NCBI GenBank assembly: GCA_938091715.1
Contig: CALKMT010000025.1
Span: 1 to 6,549, forward strand
Direction of reading: 5' to 3'
DNA length: 6,549 nt
DNA from: an uncultured Litorivicinus sp.
GTDB taxonomy: Bacteria > Pseudomonadota > Gammaproteobacteria > Pseudomonadales > Litorivicinaceae
In this document: one piece after another, positions 1-6,391 of the stretch
Position numbering within the stretch: the stretch's first letter is position 1
How the letters are laid out: every line of letters starts with the position of its first letter
Notes under the pieces: generated by a model
The model's database searches: none
What the model saw: the letters and a program-made list of their open reading frames with translations, nothing else
What the model was told of the DNA's origin: nothing
Translations under genes and position numbers: made by a program

Positions 1-90
1 CAACTGCAGCACCCCGACGTCAAACCCGAACGCGAGACGACCTCTCGGGACGATCGCCCACGACGCAGGCGCCGCCCTTTCCGAAAATGA
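1..90 (+). CDS. pcnB: Poly(A) polymerase I, C-terminal end (partial)
   Basis: An open frame enters from the left edge in frame 1 and ends at the TGA at 88-90, giving 29 residues. The tail is very basic, with an RRRRR run followed by PFRK just before the stop. PcnB proteins of gammaproteobacteria end in such an arginine-rich tail that helps bind RNA, and pcnB lies directly upstream of folK in many of these genomes. PcnB adds poly(A) to RNA 3' ends and so promotes RNA decay. The stop overlaps the folK start (ATGA, 87-90), which fits one operon. The catalytic part lies outside the window, so the call rests on composition and gene order only. An unrelated basic protein cannot be excluded from 29 residues. 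Confidence 0.72.
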   Translation, partial: QLQHPDVKPERETTSRDDRPRRRRRPFRK

Positions 91-575
91 TGCGGTACTG
101 GCTTAGCCTAGGCTCAAATTTGGGTTCGCCGATTGAGCAGTTAACCTCGGCCATCAATGACCTGTCACAGCATGTCCAGGTCATCGAGGTCTCGAGCCTA
201 TACGAGACCGACCCCATCGGACCCGTTGAGCAGAACTGCTTTATCAACCTGTGCATGGCCATCGACACCGATATGGATGCGCAGTCACTGCTGGACACGA
301 CGCAATCGATCGAAGCCGCGCACCATCGCAAACGGGAAATCCACTGGGGACCCAGAACCCTAGACATCGACCTATTGATGGGACCCGATGCGGTGCAATC
401 TGAGCACCTGACACTGCCACATCCTGAAATGCTGAACCGTGATTTCGTGCTGATCCCCCTGGGCGAGTTAGCCTGTGCGCCGGCATTGAATATTGGCTAT
501 CCCGACCCGGCTTCTGATACGGTTCGAAAACTGCAACACACTGACTATCCTAGCGGCCACTGGACGGCATCATGA
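87..575 (+). CDS. folK: 2-amino-4-hydroxy-6-hydroxymethyldihydropteridine pyrophosphokinase (HPPK)
   Basis: FolK transfers pyrophosphate from ATP to 6-hydroxymethyl-7,8-dihydropterin in the cytoplasm, the step before dihydropteroate synthase in folate synthesis. The 162-residue product is close to the 159 of E. coli. It has the N-terminal LSLGSNLG strand-turn (6-13), the SSLYETDPIGP region (36-46), and the signature WGPRTLDIDLL (87-97), where D93 and D95 match the two magnesium-binding aspartates and R90 a conserved ATP-contacting arginine. LPHPEMLNRDFVLIPL follows. There are two adjacent ATG codons (87 and 90). The first overlaps the pcnB stop and was kept; the second would shorten the protein by one residue. 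No strong Shine-Dalgarno site is seen, so translation is probably coupled to pcnB. The 3' end overlaps panB by 4 bases. Confidence 0.95.
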   Translation: MMRYWLSLGSNLGSPIEQLTSAINDLSQHVQVIEVSSLYETDPIGPVEQNCFINLCMAIDTDMDAQSLLDTTQSIEAAHHRKREIHWGPRTLDIDLLMGPDAVQSEHLTLPHPEMLNRDFVLIPLGELACAPALNIGYPDPASDTVRKLQHTDYPSGHWTAS

Positions 576-1366
576 AACGCACCAACTTAGCCCAACTACG
601 TTCGTACAAGGGCCAGCAAAAATTCACCTGTGTCACGGCCTATGACGCGACCTTTGCACACTGGGCCAGCGAGTCCGAGGTTCAAATGGTGCTGGTCGGC
701 GACTCGCTGGGCATGGTGCTACAAGGACATGACAGCACGGTCCCGGTGACGGTGGATGACATGGCCTATCACACGCGCAGTGTCGCCAAAGGCAACCAAA
801 ACTGCCTAATCATGAGTGACTTGCCCTTTATGCAAGCCGCCACGGTTGAGCGCGCGCTGACGGGTGCACAGGCCCTGATGCAAGCGGGTGCAGAAGTCAT
901 AAAGATCGAAGGCGATGAACGTTTGGTCCCGGTGGTGCAGGCCCTCAACGCCGCAGGTGTGCCTGTCTGCGTTCATCTGGGCCTGACCCCGCAGTTTGTT
1001 CACCGATTTGGTGGGTACCGAGTCCAGGGCCGCGATGAAACTAGCCGCGCGGCCACGTTGGCCGCTGCCCAAGCCATGACCGAGGCCGGTGCCGACATGC
1101 TGTTACTCGAATGCGTGCCGAGCGAGCTAGCCCGGGCCGTGACCCACAGCACGCCATTACCCGTGATTGGCATTGGTGCCGGCCCCGACACCGACGCCCA
1201 GGTCCTGGTCATGCACGACCTGTTAGGACTCAATCCACACAAGCTCGCACGCTTTGTCAAAGTGTTCGCAGCCTCGGGAGACACCCCCGCGGACAGTTTC
1301 TCTCGCTTCCATCAAGCGGTCTGCAACCACGAGTTTCCGGCCCCCGAGCACAGCTTTGACGCATGA
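572..1366 (+). CDS. panB: 3-methyl-2-oxobutanoate hydroxymethyltransferase (ketopantoate hydroxymethyltransferase)
   Basis: PanB moves a hydroxymethyl group from 5,10-methylenetetrahydrofolate to 2-oxoisovalerate, making ketopantoate, the first committed step of pantothenate and CoA synthesis. The 264-residue length equals that of the E. coli enzyme. The TIM-barrel family motifs are all present: VTAYDATFA (21-29), VLVGDSLGMVLQG (40-52), the SDLPF segment (82-86), AEVIKIEGD (107-115), HLGLTPQ (135-141) and LLLECVP (177-183). D44, D83 and E113 match the metal ligands and E180 the catalytic glutamate (D45, D84, E114 and E181 in E. coli). The ATG at 572 overlaps the folK TGA, and the panB TGA overlaps the panC ATG, so all three genes are probably translated by coupling. 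The substrate pathway also ties it to folK through folate. Confidence 0.97.
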   Translation: MKRTNLAQLRSYKGQQKFTCVTAYDATFAHWASESEVQMVLVGDSLGMVLQGHDSTVPVTVDDMAYHTRSVAKGNQNCLIMSDLPFMQAATVERALTGAQALMQAGAEVIKIEGDERLVPVVQALNAAGVPVCVHLGLTPQFVHRFGGYRVQGRDETSRAATLAAAQAMTEAGADMLLLECVPSELARAVTHSTPLPVIGIGAGPDTDAQVLVMHDLLGLNPHKLARFVKVFAASGDTPADSFSRFHQAVCNHEFPAPEHSFDA

Positions 1367-2211
1367 CCCAAGTCATTCATGAAATCGCAGCCCTGCGAGA
1401 GGCACTGAACGAGCATCGTCTGAATCGTCAGTCCATCGGGTTTGTGCCCACCATGGGCAATTTGCATGCAGGACACATGGATTTGATGCGTGCCTGCGTG
1501 CAACGGTGTGACATCAGTGTGGCCTCGATCTTTGTCAACCCAATGCAGTTTGGTCCCAACGAAGACTTTGATGCGTATCCACGGACCCTGGACGCAGACC
1601 TGGCTCAACTGTCGTCCCAAGGTGTGGATTACCTGTTTGCGCCGACCGTTCGAGAGATTTACCCAGACGGCGTCAACACCCAGATCGAAGTGCCCAGTTT
1701 AAGCAACATCCTCGAGGGCGCCTCTCGGCCAGGCCACTTTACCGGTGTAGCCACAGTGGTTGCCAAGCTCTTCAACATTGTCCAATCCGATGTGGCCTTC
1801 TTTGGGCGCAAGGACTACCAACAATTGGCCGTTATTCGTCGCATGGTCAGTGATCTGTTACTGCCGGTTGAGATTCAAGGCGTGCCCACCGGTCGCGACG
1901 CTGATGGAGTGGCGCTTTCCAGTCGCAACAGCTATTTAAGTCAGGACGAACGTCAGACCGCTCCAGTGATTTATCAGGCGTTGCGCTGGGCGGCGGAGCA
2001 AATCACGTCAGGCAACCTGGACTACGGCCAGATTGAACGTAGCGGCCGGGAACACATCGATCAAGGTGGTTTGAAAACCGACTATTTCGAGATTCGCTGT
2101 GCGCAAAATTTGACCGCCCCAGGCCACTCGCAAAAGTCTTTAGTCATCCTGACCGCAGCCCAATTAGGAAAAGCACGATTGATCGACAATATCGAGGTCA
2201 CCGCCCCTTAA
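1363..2211 (+). CDS. panC: Pantothenate synthetase (pantoate--beta-alanine ligase)
   Basis: PanC condenses pantoate with beta-alanine through a pantoyl-adenylate intermediate, giving pantothenate. The 282-residue product is one residue shorter than the E. coli enzyme and appears intact. It shows the nucleotidyltransferase fold motifs: VPTMGNLHAGH (28-38, with the HIGH-like HAGH), SIFVNPMQFGPNEDFDAYPR, the adenylate-contacting FGRKDYQQ (147-154), and the KMSKS-like R178 with DGVALSSRN (181-189). Translation probably restarts at the ATGA overlap with panB; no strong ribosome site precedes the ATG. It is the last recognisable pantothenate gene here. The next gene is not panD, so beta-alanine must come from an enzyme encoded elsewhere. 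The 49-bp gap downstream holds no convincing terminator, so read-through into the chemoreceptor gene is possible. Confidence 0.97.
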   Translation: MTQVIHEIAALREALNEHRLNRQSIGFVPTMGNLHAGHMDLMRACVQRCDISVASIFVNPMQFGPNEDFDAYPRTLDADLAQLSSQGVDYLFAPTVREIYPDGVNTQIEVPSLSNILEGASRPGHFTGVATVVAKLFNIVQSDVAFFGRKDYQQLAVIRRMVSDLLLPVEIQGVPTGRDADGVALSSRNSYLSQDERQTAPVIYQALRWAAEQITSGNLDYGQIERSGREHIDQGGLKTDYFEIRCAQNLTAPGHSQKSLVILTAAQLGKARLIDNIEVTAP

Positions 2212-2247
2212 GTTATTCCTAGCAAGGTCGATCCAAAGTCGACAAAC

Positions 2248-2253
2248 AAGGAG
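2248..2253 (+). promoter_or_regulatory. Ribosome binding site for the chemoreceptor gene
   Basis: AAGGAG lies 7 bases before the GTG at 2261. This good match to the Shine-Dalgarno consensus decides the start. The nearby ATG at 2256 and GTG at 2253 are out of frame with the long gene. It is the clearest ribosome binding site in the window; the coupled pan genes have none comparable. Confidence 0.8.
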
Positions 2254-2260
2254 TGATGGC

Positions 2261-3877
2261 GTGCCCTCTTTATTACAGGCGATTCCCACCAAAGCCTTGC
2301 TGCTCGATTCCGATGGAACGGTGATCGACAGCAACCATCCCGTCAGCCAAATCGACTTCTGGCAGGCGGCACAAGAACTGTCCGATGGCCAAGTCCTATC
2401 CACACCGGATGGGCTCCAAGCCAAGGTTTCTCAATTCGATCAGGGTTGGCTGGTGTCGTTACGCGATCCCAGTACTCGCAACAATGTCGAGGCGGCACTC
2501 AACGCCATTGCCCAGTGCGATCTGTCAGACCTGCCGGCCATCAAAGGACGGCTGGGGTCCAGCGCCGCCGCAGCGTTTGCAACGCTGAACGAATCGATTC
2601 GCCAATCGCTGGACAGCGCCACCGAAGTCGAAAACTCTGCTGACCTCCTCAGCCAACGTGCTACTCGACTGTCCGAACGAACCCTGTTGGCATCAGGTGA
2701 GTTAGATCAGACCGCCGGGGCGATGCGCGAGCTCGAAAGCACCATCAGCGGCAATCTAGACAGCACCAATTCTTTGGCCGAACAGAGCCAGGCCCTGACC
2801 GAGGCCGCGCAGCAAGGCAGCCTGGCCCTTAGCCGAACCAGCGAGCAGATGGCCAGTATCCAAGCCCAGGTCGACAAAACCAGCTTGATTCTAGAAGCGA
2901 TCGATCAAATCGCCTTTCAAACCAACCTGCTGGCACTCAATGCTTCTGTCGAAGCGGCGCGAGCGGGTGAAGCCGGCCGGGGTTTTACCGTGGTGGCACA
3001 AGAGGTCGCCGCCTTGGCCGGCCGCGCCGGCGAACAGAGCAAGCACGTTCGTGAGTTGCTAGGCAACGTGAGTGCAGCCACCCATGCCGGCCAAACCGGA
3101 GCCCGGGAAGTGCAGGACCTGATGGATCGCGTGTTTTCTGGGATCACCGGATTTGATGGCGCCGTCCAGGCGATTCAAATCGCCAGTCGAGAGCAGACCT
3201 CCGGTGTTGAGGCCGCCGCCAACGCGCTGGGAAAAATCGCTTACATCAACGAACAAAACAAATCCCTGTCCCAAGACCTTGAATCTCTTTCCAGCGCTCT
3301 GACCCTACAAACGGGGTTCATGCGAAATACCCTGGAAGTCTTCCATACGGCCAAGGACACCAGCCACCCCCGGCACGCCCAAGCCACCGCGATCTGCAAG
3401 TCCGTCGCCGAGCAAATGGCCATGGCCTTCGCTGATCTGATCGCCGGCGGCGAATTAACCGCAGAAGACCTATGGGACACCCATTACCGCACCATCGAAG
3501 GAACCAATCCCAGTCGGTATACGACTCGCTACGACCGCGCCTTTGACCGCATACTGCCCCCAATCCAAGAGCAGGTATTGGCCGAGCATGACTGGCTAAT
3601 CTACATGATCGCCATTGATCCCAACGGGTACGTGCCCACCCACAACAACCGGTTTTGTCAGCCATTGACCGGTGATCCCGCCAAAGACCTGACCGGCAAC
3701 CGCACCAAACGCATTTTTACGGATCGTGTGGGTCAAACTGCGGGAAACCATGATCGAGAACACATGATCCTGACCTATCGACGGGACACCGGCGAAGTAC
3801 TGACCGATCTCAGCTGTCCTATTTTTGTTAATGGCCGTCAGTGGGGAGGGGTAAGATGTGCGTACTCCTTGATCTAA
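2261..3877 (+). CDS. Soluble methyl-accepting chemotaxis-like protein with PAS-like N-terminus and C-terminal sensor module
   Basis: This 538-residue protein is a cytoplasmic chemoreceptor: no hydrophobic stretch is long enough for a membrane segment and there is no signal peptide. Residues 1 to about 75 resemble a minimal PAS domain (ALLLDSDGTVIDSN near the start). From about 100 to 360 there are long alanine- and glutamine-rich helices around the MCP hairpin tip: AFQTNLLALNASVEAARAGE (218-237) followed by GRGFTVVAQEVAALAGRA, the part that contacts CheA and CheW. Residues about 385-538 form a sensor-like module with GTNPSRY (414-420), LPPIQE, DPNGYVPTHN (453-462) and a PIFVNGRQWGG end, a combination I recall from other soluble MCPs. 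Glu/Gln pairs typical of methylation sites are weak, and there is no NWETF-type CheR-binding tail. It starts with GTG after AAGGAG. The ligand is unknown. The MCP assignment is firm; the PAS call is tentative. Confidence 0.9.
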   Translation: MPSLLQAIPTKALLLDSDGTVIDSNHPVSQIDFWQAAQELSDGQVLSTPDGLQAKVSQFDQGWLVSLRDPSTRNNVEAALNAIAQCDLSDLPAIKGRLGSSAAAAFATLNESIRQSLDSATEVENSADLLSQRATRLSERTLLASGELDQTAGAMRELESTISGNLDSTNSLAEQSQALTEAAQQGSLALSRTSEQMASIQAQVDKTSLILEAIDQIAFQTNLLALNASVEAARAGEAGRGFTVVAQEVAALAGRAGEQSKHVRELLGNVSAATHAGQTGAREVQDLMDRVFSGITGFDGAVQAIQIASREQTSGVEAAANALGKIAYINEQNKSLSQDLESLSSALTLQTGFMRNTLEVFHTAKDTSHPRHAQATAICKSVAEQMAMAFADLIAGGELTAEDLWDTHYRTIEGTNPSRYTTRYDRAFDRILPPIQEQVLAEHDWLIYMIAIDPNGYVPTHNNRFCQPLTGDPAKDLTGNRTKRIFTDRVGQTAGNHDREHMILTYRRDTGEVLTDLSCPIFVNGRQWGGVRCAYSLI

Positions 3878-3883
3878 AGGGCA

Positions 3884-3988
3884 ATGCCTGCGCTTGACGC
3901 CTCACGCATACTCCCGTGCATGTCACAGTACGCACAACAGTTGATCGGGCTCGTCGCCATTGTGTTGGCCGCCTCCTTGCTAGTCTAA
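3884..3988 (+). CDS. Possible small hydrophobic protein (weak candidate)
   Basis: A 34-codon frame starts 6 bases after the chemoreceptor stop and ends at the TAA at 3986. Its last 15 residues (LIGLVAIVLAASLLV) are hydrophobic enough to cross a membrane. A shorter form could start at the ATG at 3920, giving 22 residues. An AAGGG lies only two bases before the first ATG, which is too close to be a good ribosome site. It is the only frame of interest in the 155-bp gap before the exporter, but frames of this size arise by chance and I recognise no family. Confidence 0.15.
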   Translation: MPALDASRILPCMSQYAQQLIGLVAIVLAASLLV

Positions 3989-4032
3989 GCCAGCCCGCCG
4001 GTGTACTCTGGCGCAAAATTTCGAGTACATCC

Positions 4033-5280
4033 ATGACCCGCACTCAACCTAAACTGGGCCGCCTCGGTGGACTCGTTCTGCTCGCCACCTCCTTGCTGGG
4101 CTCCAGTGTGTTTGTGGTACCAGTGCTAGGCGTTCAGATGGCGGGCAGCGGCGCCTTGGTCTCTTGGTTACTCCTGATCAGCTTTATGCTGCCCATGGCA
4201 TTAGTGTTCGGGCGACTCGGGCGCACCTACCCCCATGCCGGTGGGGTCAGTCACTGGGTCGGACGCGCGTTGGGCCCCCGTGCTGAATGGACCATTGCTC
4301 TGGTTCTAATTAGTGTCATTCCGGTCGGACTGCCTGCAGCCTTGCTGTTGGCCATGGTCTTTCTTAAACAACTGATTCCCCTGCCAAAGCCCTACGATCT
4401 GCTGGCTCAGTTGAGCGTTTTGGCCTGCTGCTATGGACTCAACCGGGCGGGCCTAAAGGCATCAGCCTGGGTACAGACACTGATTATCCTCGGCACCTTG
4501 GCTTTCATTTGCGCCTTGGCCATCGCCACTCCGGTGTCCCTGGCAGCCAGCACTCCGCGCTTTGACGGGGCCGACTTAGGCTCAGTATTCCAAGCCGCCG
4601 GCCTGATGTTGTGGTGTTTTCTAGGACTCGAAATCGTCGCTAACCTGGCCGAAGAATTTAAAGATCCCGATCGCGACATCCCCTGGGGAGTCTTTGGTGG
4701 AGTTATGCTGGCCGGGATCGTCTATTACTTGTGTTCCGCCACCGTAATCGCCGCCGGATTTGAACAAGTCACGGCCGAGGCATTAATTCTGGTGGCCCAG
4801 GCCCACTTCGGCCCAGCCGGGGCAATCGCCTTGTCGGTCTTTGGTTTTGCCGCATGCTTTGCATCGGTCAATACCTACGTTAACGGCTTCAGTCGTGGGC
4901 TGTGGTCCCTGGCTGACGAGGGAAAACTTGCCGGTTTTTTGGCGCGGCGAGATTCCCGTGAAGTACCTACTGGGGCGCTGAACACCATCATGCTGGTCTG
5001 TGCCCTGTGCACCCTGATCTTTTATCTGGACTGGTTTGATCTTCCGCAACTGATCCTGTTGGCCAACGCTCATTTCGTATTGGTCTATCTGGCCGCGATG
5101 ATCAGCGCGGTGTGCCTGCTTCGGGGCTGGGCACGGGTCGTCGCAATTCTGGGCACAATGGCCTGCCTAGTAGGTTATGCCTCCTTAGGCTGGGCAGCCG
5201 TTTACGGCGGCATCGTGTTGGCCGTACTGGCAATCCTGGCACCCAGAGGCGCGGCTAGTGCTCCCGCCGCCACTGGCTAG
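4033..5280 (+). CDS. yjeH: APC-family amino-acid exporter, YjeH type (probable L-methionine/branched-chain amino-acid efflux)
   Basis: From the ATG at 4033 this encodes a 415-residue inner-membrane protein with about 12 hydrophobic segments, close to the roughly 418 of E. coli YjeH, which exports methionine and branched-chain amino acids. Shared features include the first membrane segment LLATSLLGSSVFVVP (16-30), YPHAGGVSHWVG, SVIPVGLPAAL, the segment W194-P217 containing CFLGLE and EEFKDPDRDIP, and FAACFASVNTYVNGFSR. The frame stays open upstream to a GTG at 3916, but that 39-residue extension is arginine-rich and unlike the family, so 4033 was chosen. The ribosome site is weak (GAG, 7 bases upstream). 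The third residue of the usual GSG/GTG motif is serine here (S25). The 3' end overlaps the convergent regulator gene by 26 bp. The family is firm; the exact substrate is inferred. Confidence 0.88.
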   Translation: MTRTQPKLGRLGGLVLLATSLLGSSVFVVPVLGVQMAGSGALVSWLLLISFMLPMALVFGRLGRTYPHAGGVSHWVGRALGPRAEWTIALVLISVIPVGLPAALLLAMVFLKQLIPLPKPYDLLAQLSVLACCYGLNRAGLKASAWVQTLIILGTLAFICALAIATPVSLAASTPRFDGADLGSVFQAAGLMLWCFLGLEIVANLAEEFKDPDRDIPWGVFGGVMLAGIVYYLCSATVIAAGFEQVTAEALILVAQAHFGPAGAIALSVFGFAACFASVNTYVNGFSRGLWSLADEGKLAGFLARRDSREVPTGALNTIMLVCALCTLIFYLDWFDLPQLILLANAHFVLVYLAAMISAVCLLRGWARVVAILGTMACLVGYASLGWAAVYGGIVLAVLAILAPRGAASAPAATG

Positions 5281-5283
5281 CCG
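5252..5283. terminator. Dyad at the convergent gene ends, possible bidirectional hairpin
   Basis: CGGCTAG (5252-5258) and CTAGCCG (5277-5283) form perfect 7-bp inverted arms around an 18-base loop. The left arm contains the stop of the minus-strand regulator and the right arm the stop of the exporter. A hairpin could form in either transcript. Neither side is followed by a T-tract, so it does not meet the usual rule for an intrinsic terminator. It may act with another factor or only reflect the symmetry of TAG within CTAG. Confidence 0.3.
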
Positions 5284-6208
5284 AAACGCCGTAGGCCATG
5301 CGAAAGCTGCGGCTAAAATGGCTTTGGGTCTTAAAGCCACAGGCCAAGGCTATGTTGGACAGACTCAGGTCCGTTTGATTCAGCAGCTCCTTGGCCACCC
5401 GCAAGCGCAGCTGCAGATAATAGCGGCCAGGGGTCACGTTTAGGTGCTTCTTGAACACCGCGGCCAAGTTTCTCGGCGTGGTACCAATTCGCTGTGCCAG
5501 CTCGGCGATCGCCAAAGGATCCTCGATGGTCTTGTCCATGAGCTCAACCGCATTACCCAGCACCAAGCTTTTTATGCGAAAGCCCAGATGACGCTGGGTC
5601 AGGTCAATCTGTTCTTGGGTTCGCACCCGATCTTGCATAAATTGACGGGCAACCAATCTGACCAAGTCAGCTCCCTGTTCCTGGCCCACCAATGACAGCA
5701 TCATGTCTAAAGTTGAGGTGCCGCCGGCACTGGTCATGACCGTATCCTGCACTGTGAAAATGCTGTCATGTATTTGAATCCCCGGAAAAAGCTCAGCAAA
5801 CACCGGCCGGTAGTCCGGCACCAAGGTGCACGCTCCCTGGCTTAACACCCCGGCACGGGCCAATAAAAATGCGCCACAGGAAATGCCTACAACGGTCTTG
5901 CCCTGAGACACCGCCCGAGCCAACGCCCGCTCAAAACTGGAATTACGATAACTTGCTGCACCTTCATAACTGCAGACGATTAGCACGTCCGCGTCTAAAC
6001 CCGCTTCATACGTCGCAGTCGTCAATACTTGATACTGACTGGAGCTCAGAACAGGCTGGCCTGATTCAGTCGCTTCGGGGCTGCACGCCAAGTAATGGTA
6101 CAGAGACTCACCACTGACTCGATTGGTCGCCGTTAACGCCTCGGTCGCGAGAGAAAATGAGGTAAGTGCGAAGCCTGGAATCAAGAAGAAGGAAACAGTT
6201 CTGGGCAC
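5255..6208 (-). CDS. GlxA-family transcriptional regulator (DJ-1/PfpI-like domain plus AraC-type HTH)
   Basis: This 317-residue protein has the two-part layout of the GlxA/GbdR/CdhR regulators. Residues about 4-185 form a class-I glutamine-amidotransferase-like sensor domain with FFLIPGFALTSF (7-18), LIVCS (76-80) and the elbow GISCGAFLLARAGVL (108-122), whose Cys111 is in the nucleophile position. Residues about 215-317 carry two AraC helix-turn-helix units: LAIAELAQRIGTTPRNLAAVF (near 232-252) and SLSNIALACGF plus SHFSRSFR (near 282-303). Relatives control use of glycine betaine, carnitine or arginine, but the effector here cannot be told. Where many relatives have a histidine after the elbow (TVHW-like), this one has V130-P131. 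The start is a GTG whose N-terminus fits the family; an AAGG 11 bases upstream is a weak ribosome site. The gene lies downstream of the rRNA operon on the same strand but beyond its terminator. Confidence 0.92.
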   Translation of the reverse strand: MPRTVSFFLIPGFALTSFSLATEALTATNRVSGESLYHYLACSPEATESGQPVLSSSQYQVLTTATYEAGLDADVLIVCSYEGAASYRNSSFERALARAVSQGKTVVGISCGAFLLARAGVLSQGACTLVPDYRPVFAELFPGIQIHDSIFTVQDTVMTSAGGTSTLDMMLSLVGQEQGADLVRLVARQFMQDRVRTQEQIDLTQRHLGFRIKSLVLGNAVELMDKTIEDPLAIAELAQRIGTTPRNLAAVFKKHLNVTPGRYYLQLRLRVAKELLNQTDLSLSNIALACGFKTQSHFSRSFRMAYGVSASQWRREH

Positions 6209-6236
6209 GGTGGGTTAAGCCTTGAGTGACGGCCAA

Positions 6237-6261
6237 TCAGTGTAAGTCTCTAGGTCACTGA
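6237..6261. promoter_or_regulatory. Inverted repeat upstream of the GlxA-family gene, candidate operator
   Basis: TCAGTG (6237-6242) and CACTGA (6256-6261) are perfect 6-bp arms separated by 13 bases, ending 28 bases before the GTG start of the minus-strand regulator. The position would suit control of that gene. AraC-type proteins more often bind direct repeats, and arms this short are not rare by chance. I found no convincing -10 and -35 pair on the minus strand around it. Confidence 0.2.
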
Positions 6262-6300
6262 GCGCGAGCCACGGGAAAGGGAATCCTAGCGCACGAACCA

Positions 6301-6311
6301 AAAGCTTGGCG
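6301..6311 (-). repeat. 11-bp direct copy of the 5S rRNA 3'-end sequence
   Basis: AAAGCTTGGCG here is identical to 6495-6505, where it spans the 3' end of the 5S gene. An 11-base match this close is unlikely by chance and may be the last trace of a second 5S copy. It also lies in an imperfect palindrome (6302-6318, AAGCTTGGCGCCAGCTT), which offers another explanation. Confidence 0.4.
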
Positions 6312-6391
6312 CCAGCTTCGCTGCCCGGCCCTCAGCATAGCCTCGGGCGTTCGCAGGCTCGCCACGATGTGGGCTCGAAACCCCTGCTCAC

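Noticed and set aside
2227..2243. GTCGA/TCGAC hairpin between panC and the chemoreceptor gene
   Set aside because: Only 5 bp of stem with a 7-base loop and no T-tract, so it is not a credible terminator.
3318..3665. A 115-codon open frame antisense to the chemoreceptor gene
   Set aside because: It is rich in Arg and Trp with no recognisable motif, and it lies inside a well-supported gene on the other strand.
3894..3922. TTGACG as a possible -35 box upstream of the exporter
   Set aside because: No acceptable -10 hexamer is found 16-18 bases downstream. Other -35-like sites in the gap also lack a partner.
3916..4032. Upstream extension of the exporter frame to a GTG at 3916
   Set aside because: The added 39 residues are arginine-rich and unlike YjeH N-termini. 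The ATG at 4033 gives a protein matching the family length and start.
6302..6318. Imperfect palindrome AAGCTTGGCGCCAGCTT as a second terminator
   Set aside because: On the minus strand the loop would be very small, one arm has an extra base, and only four T residues follow. The strong terminator already lies upstream.
6371..6384. tRNA T-arm-like segment (GGGCTCGAAACCCC)
   Set aside because: No acceptor stem, anticodon arm or D arm can be placed around it on either strand.
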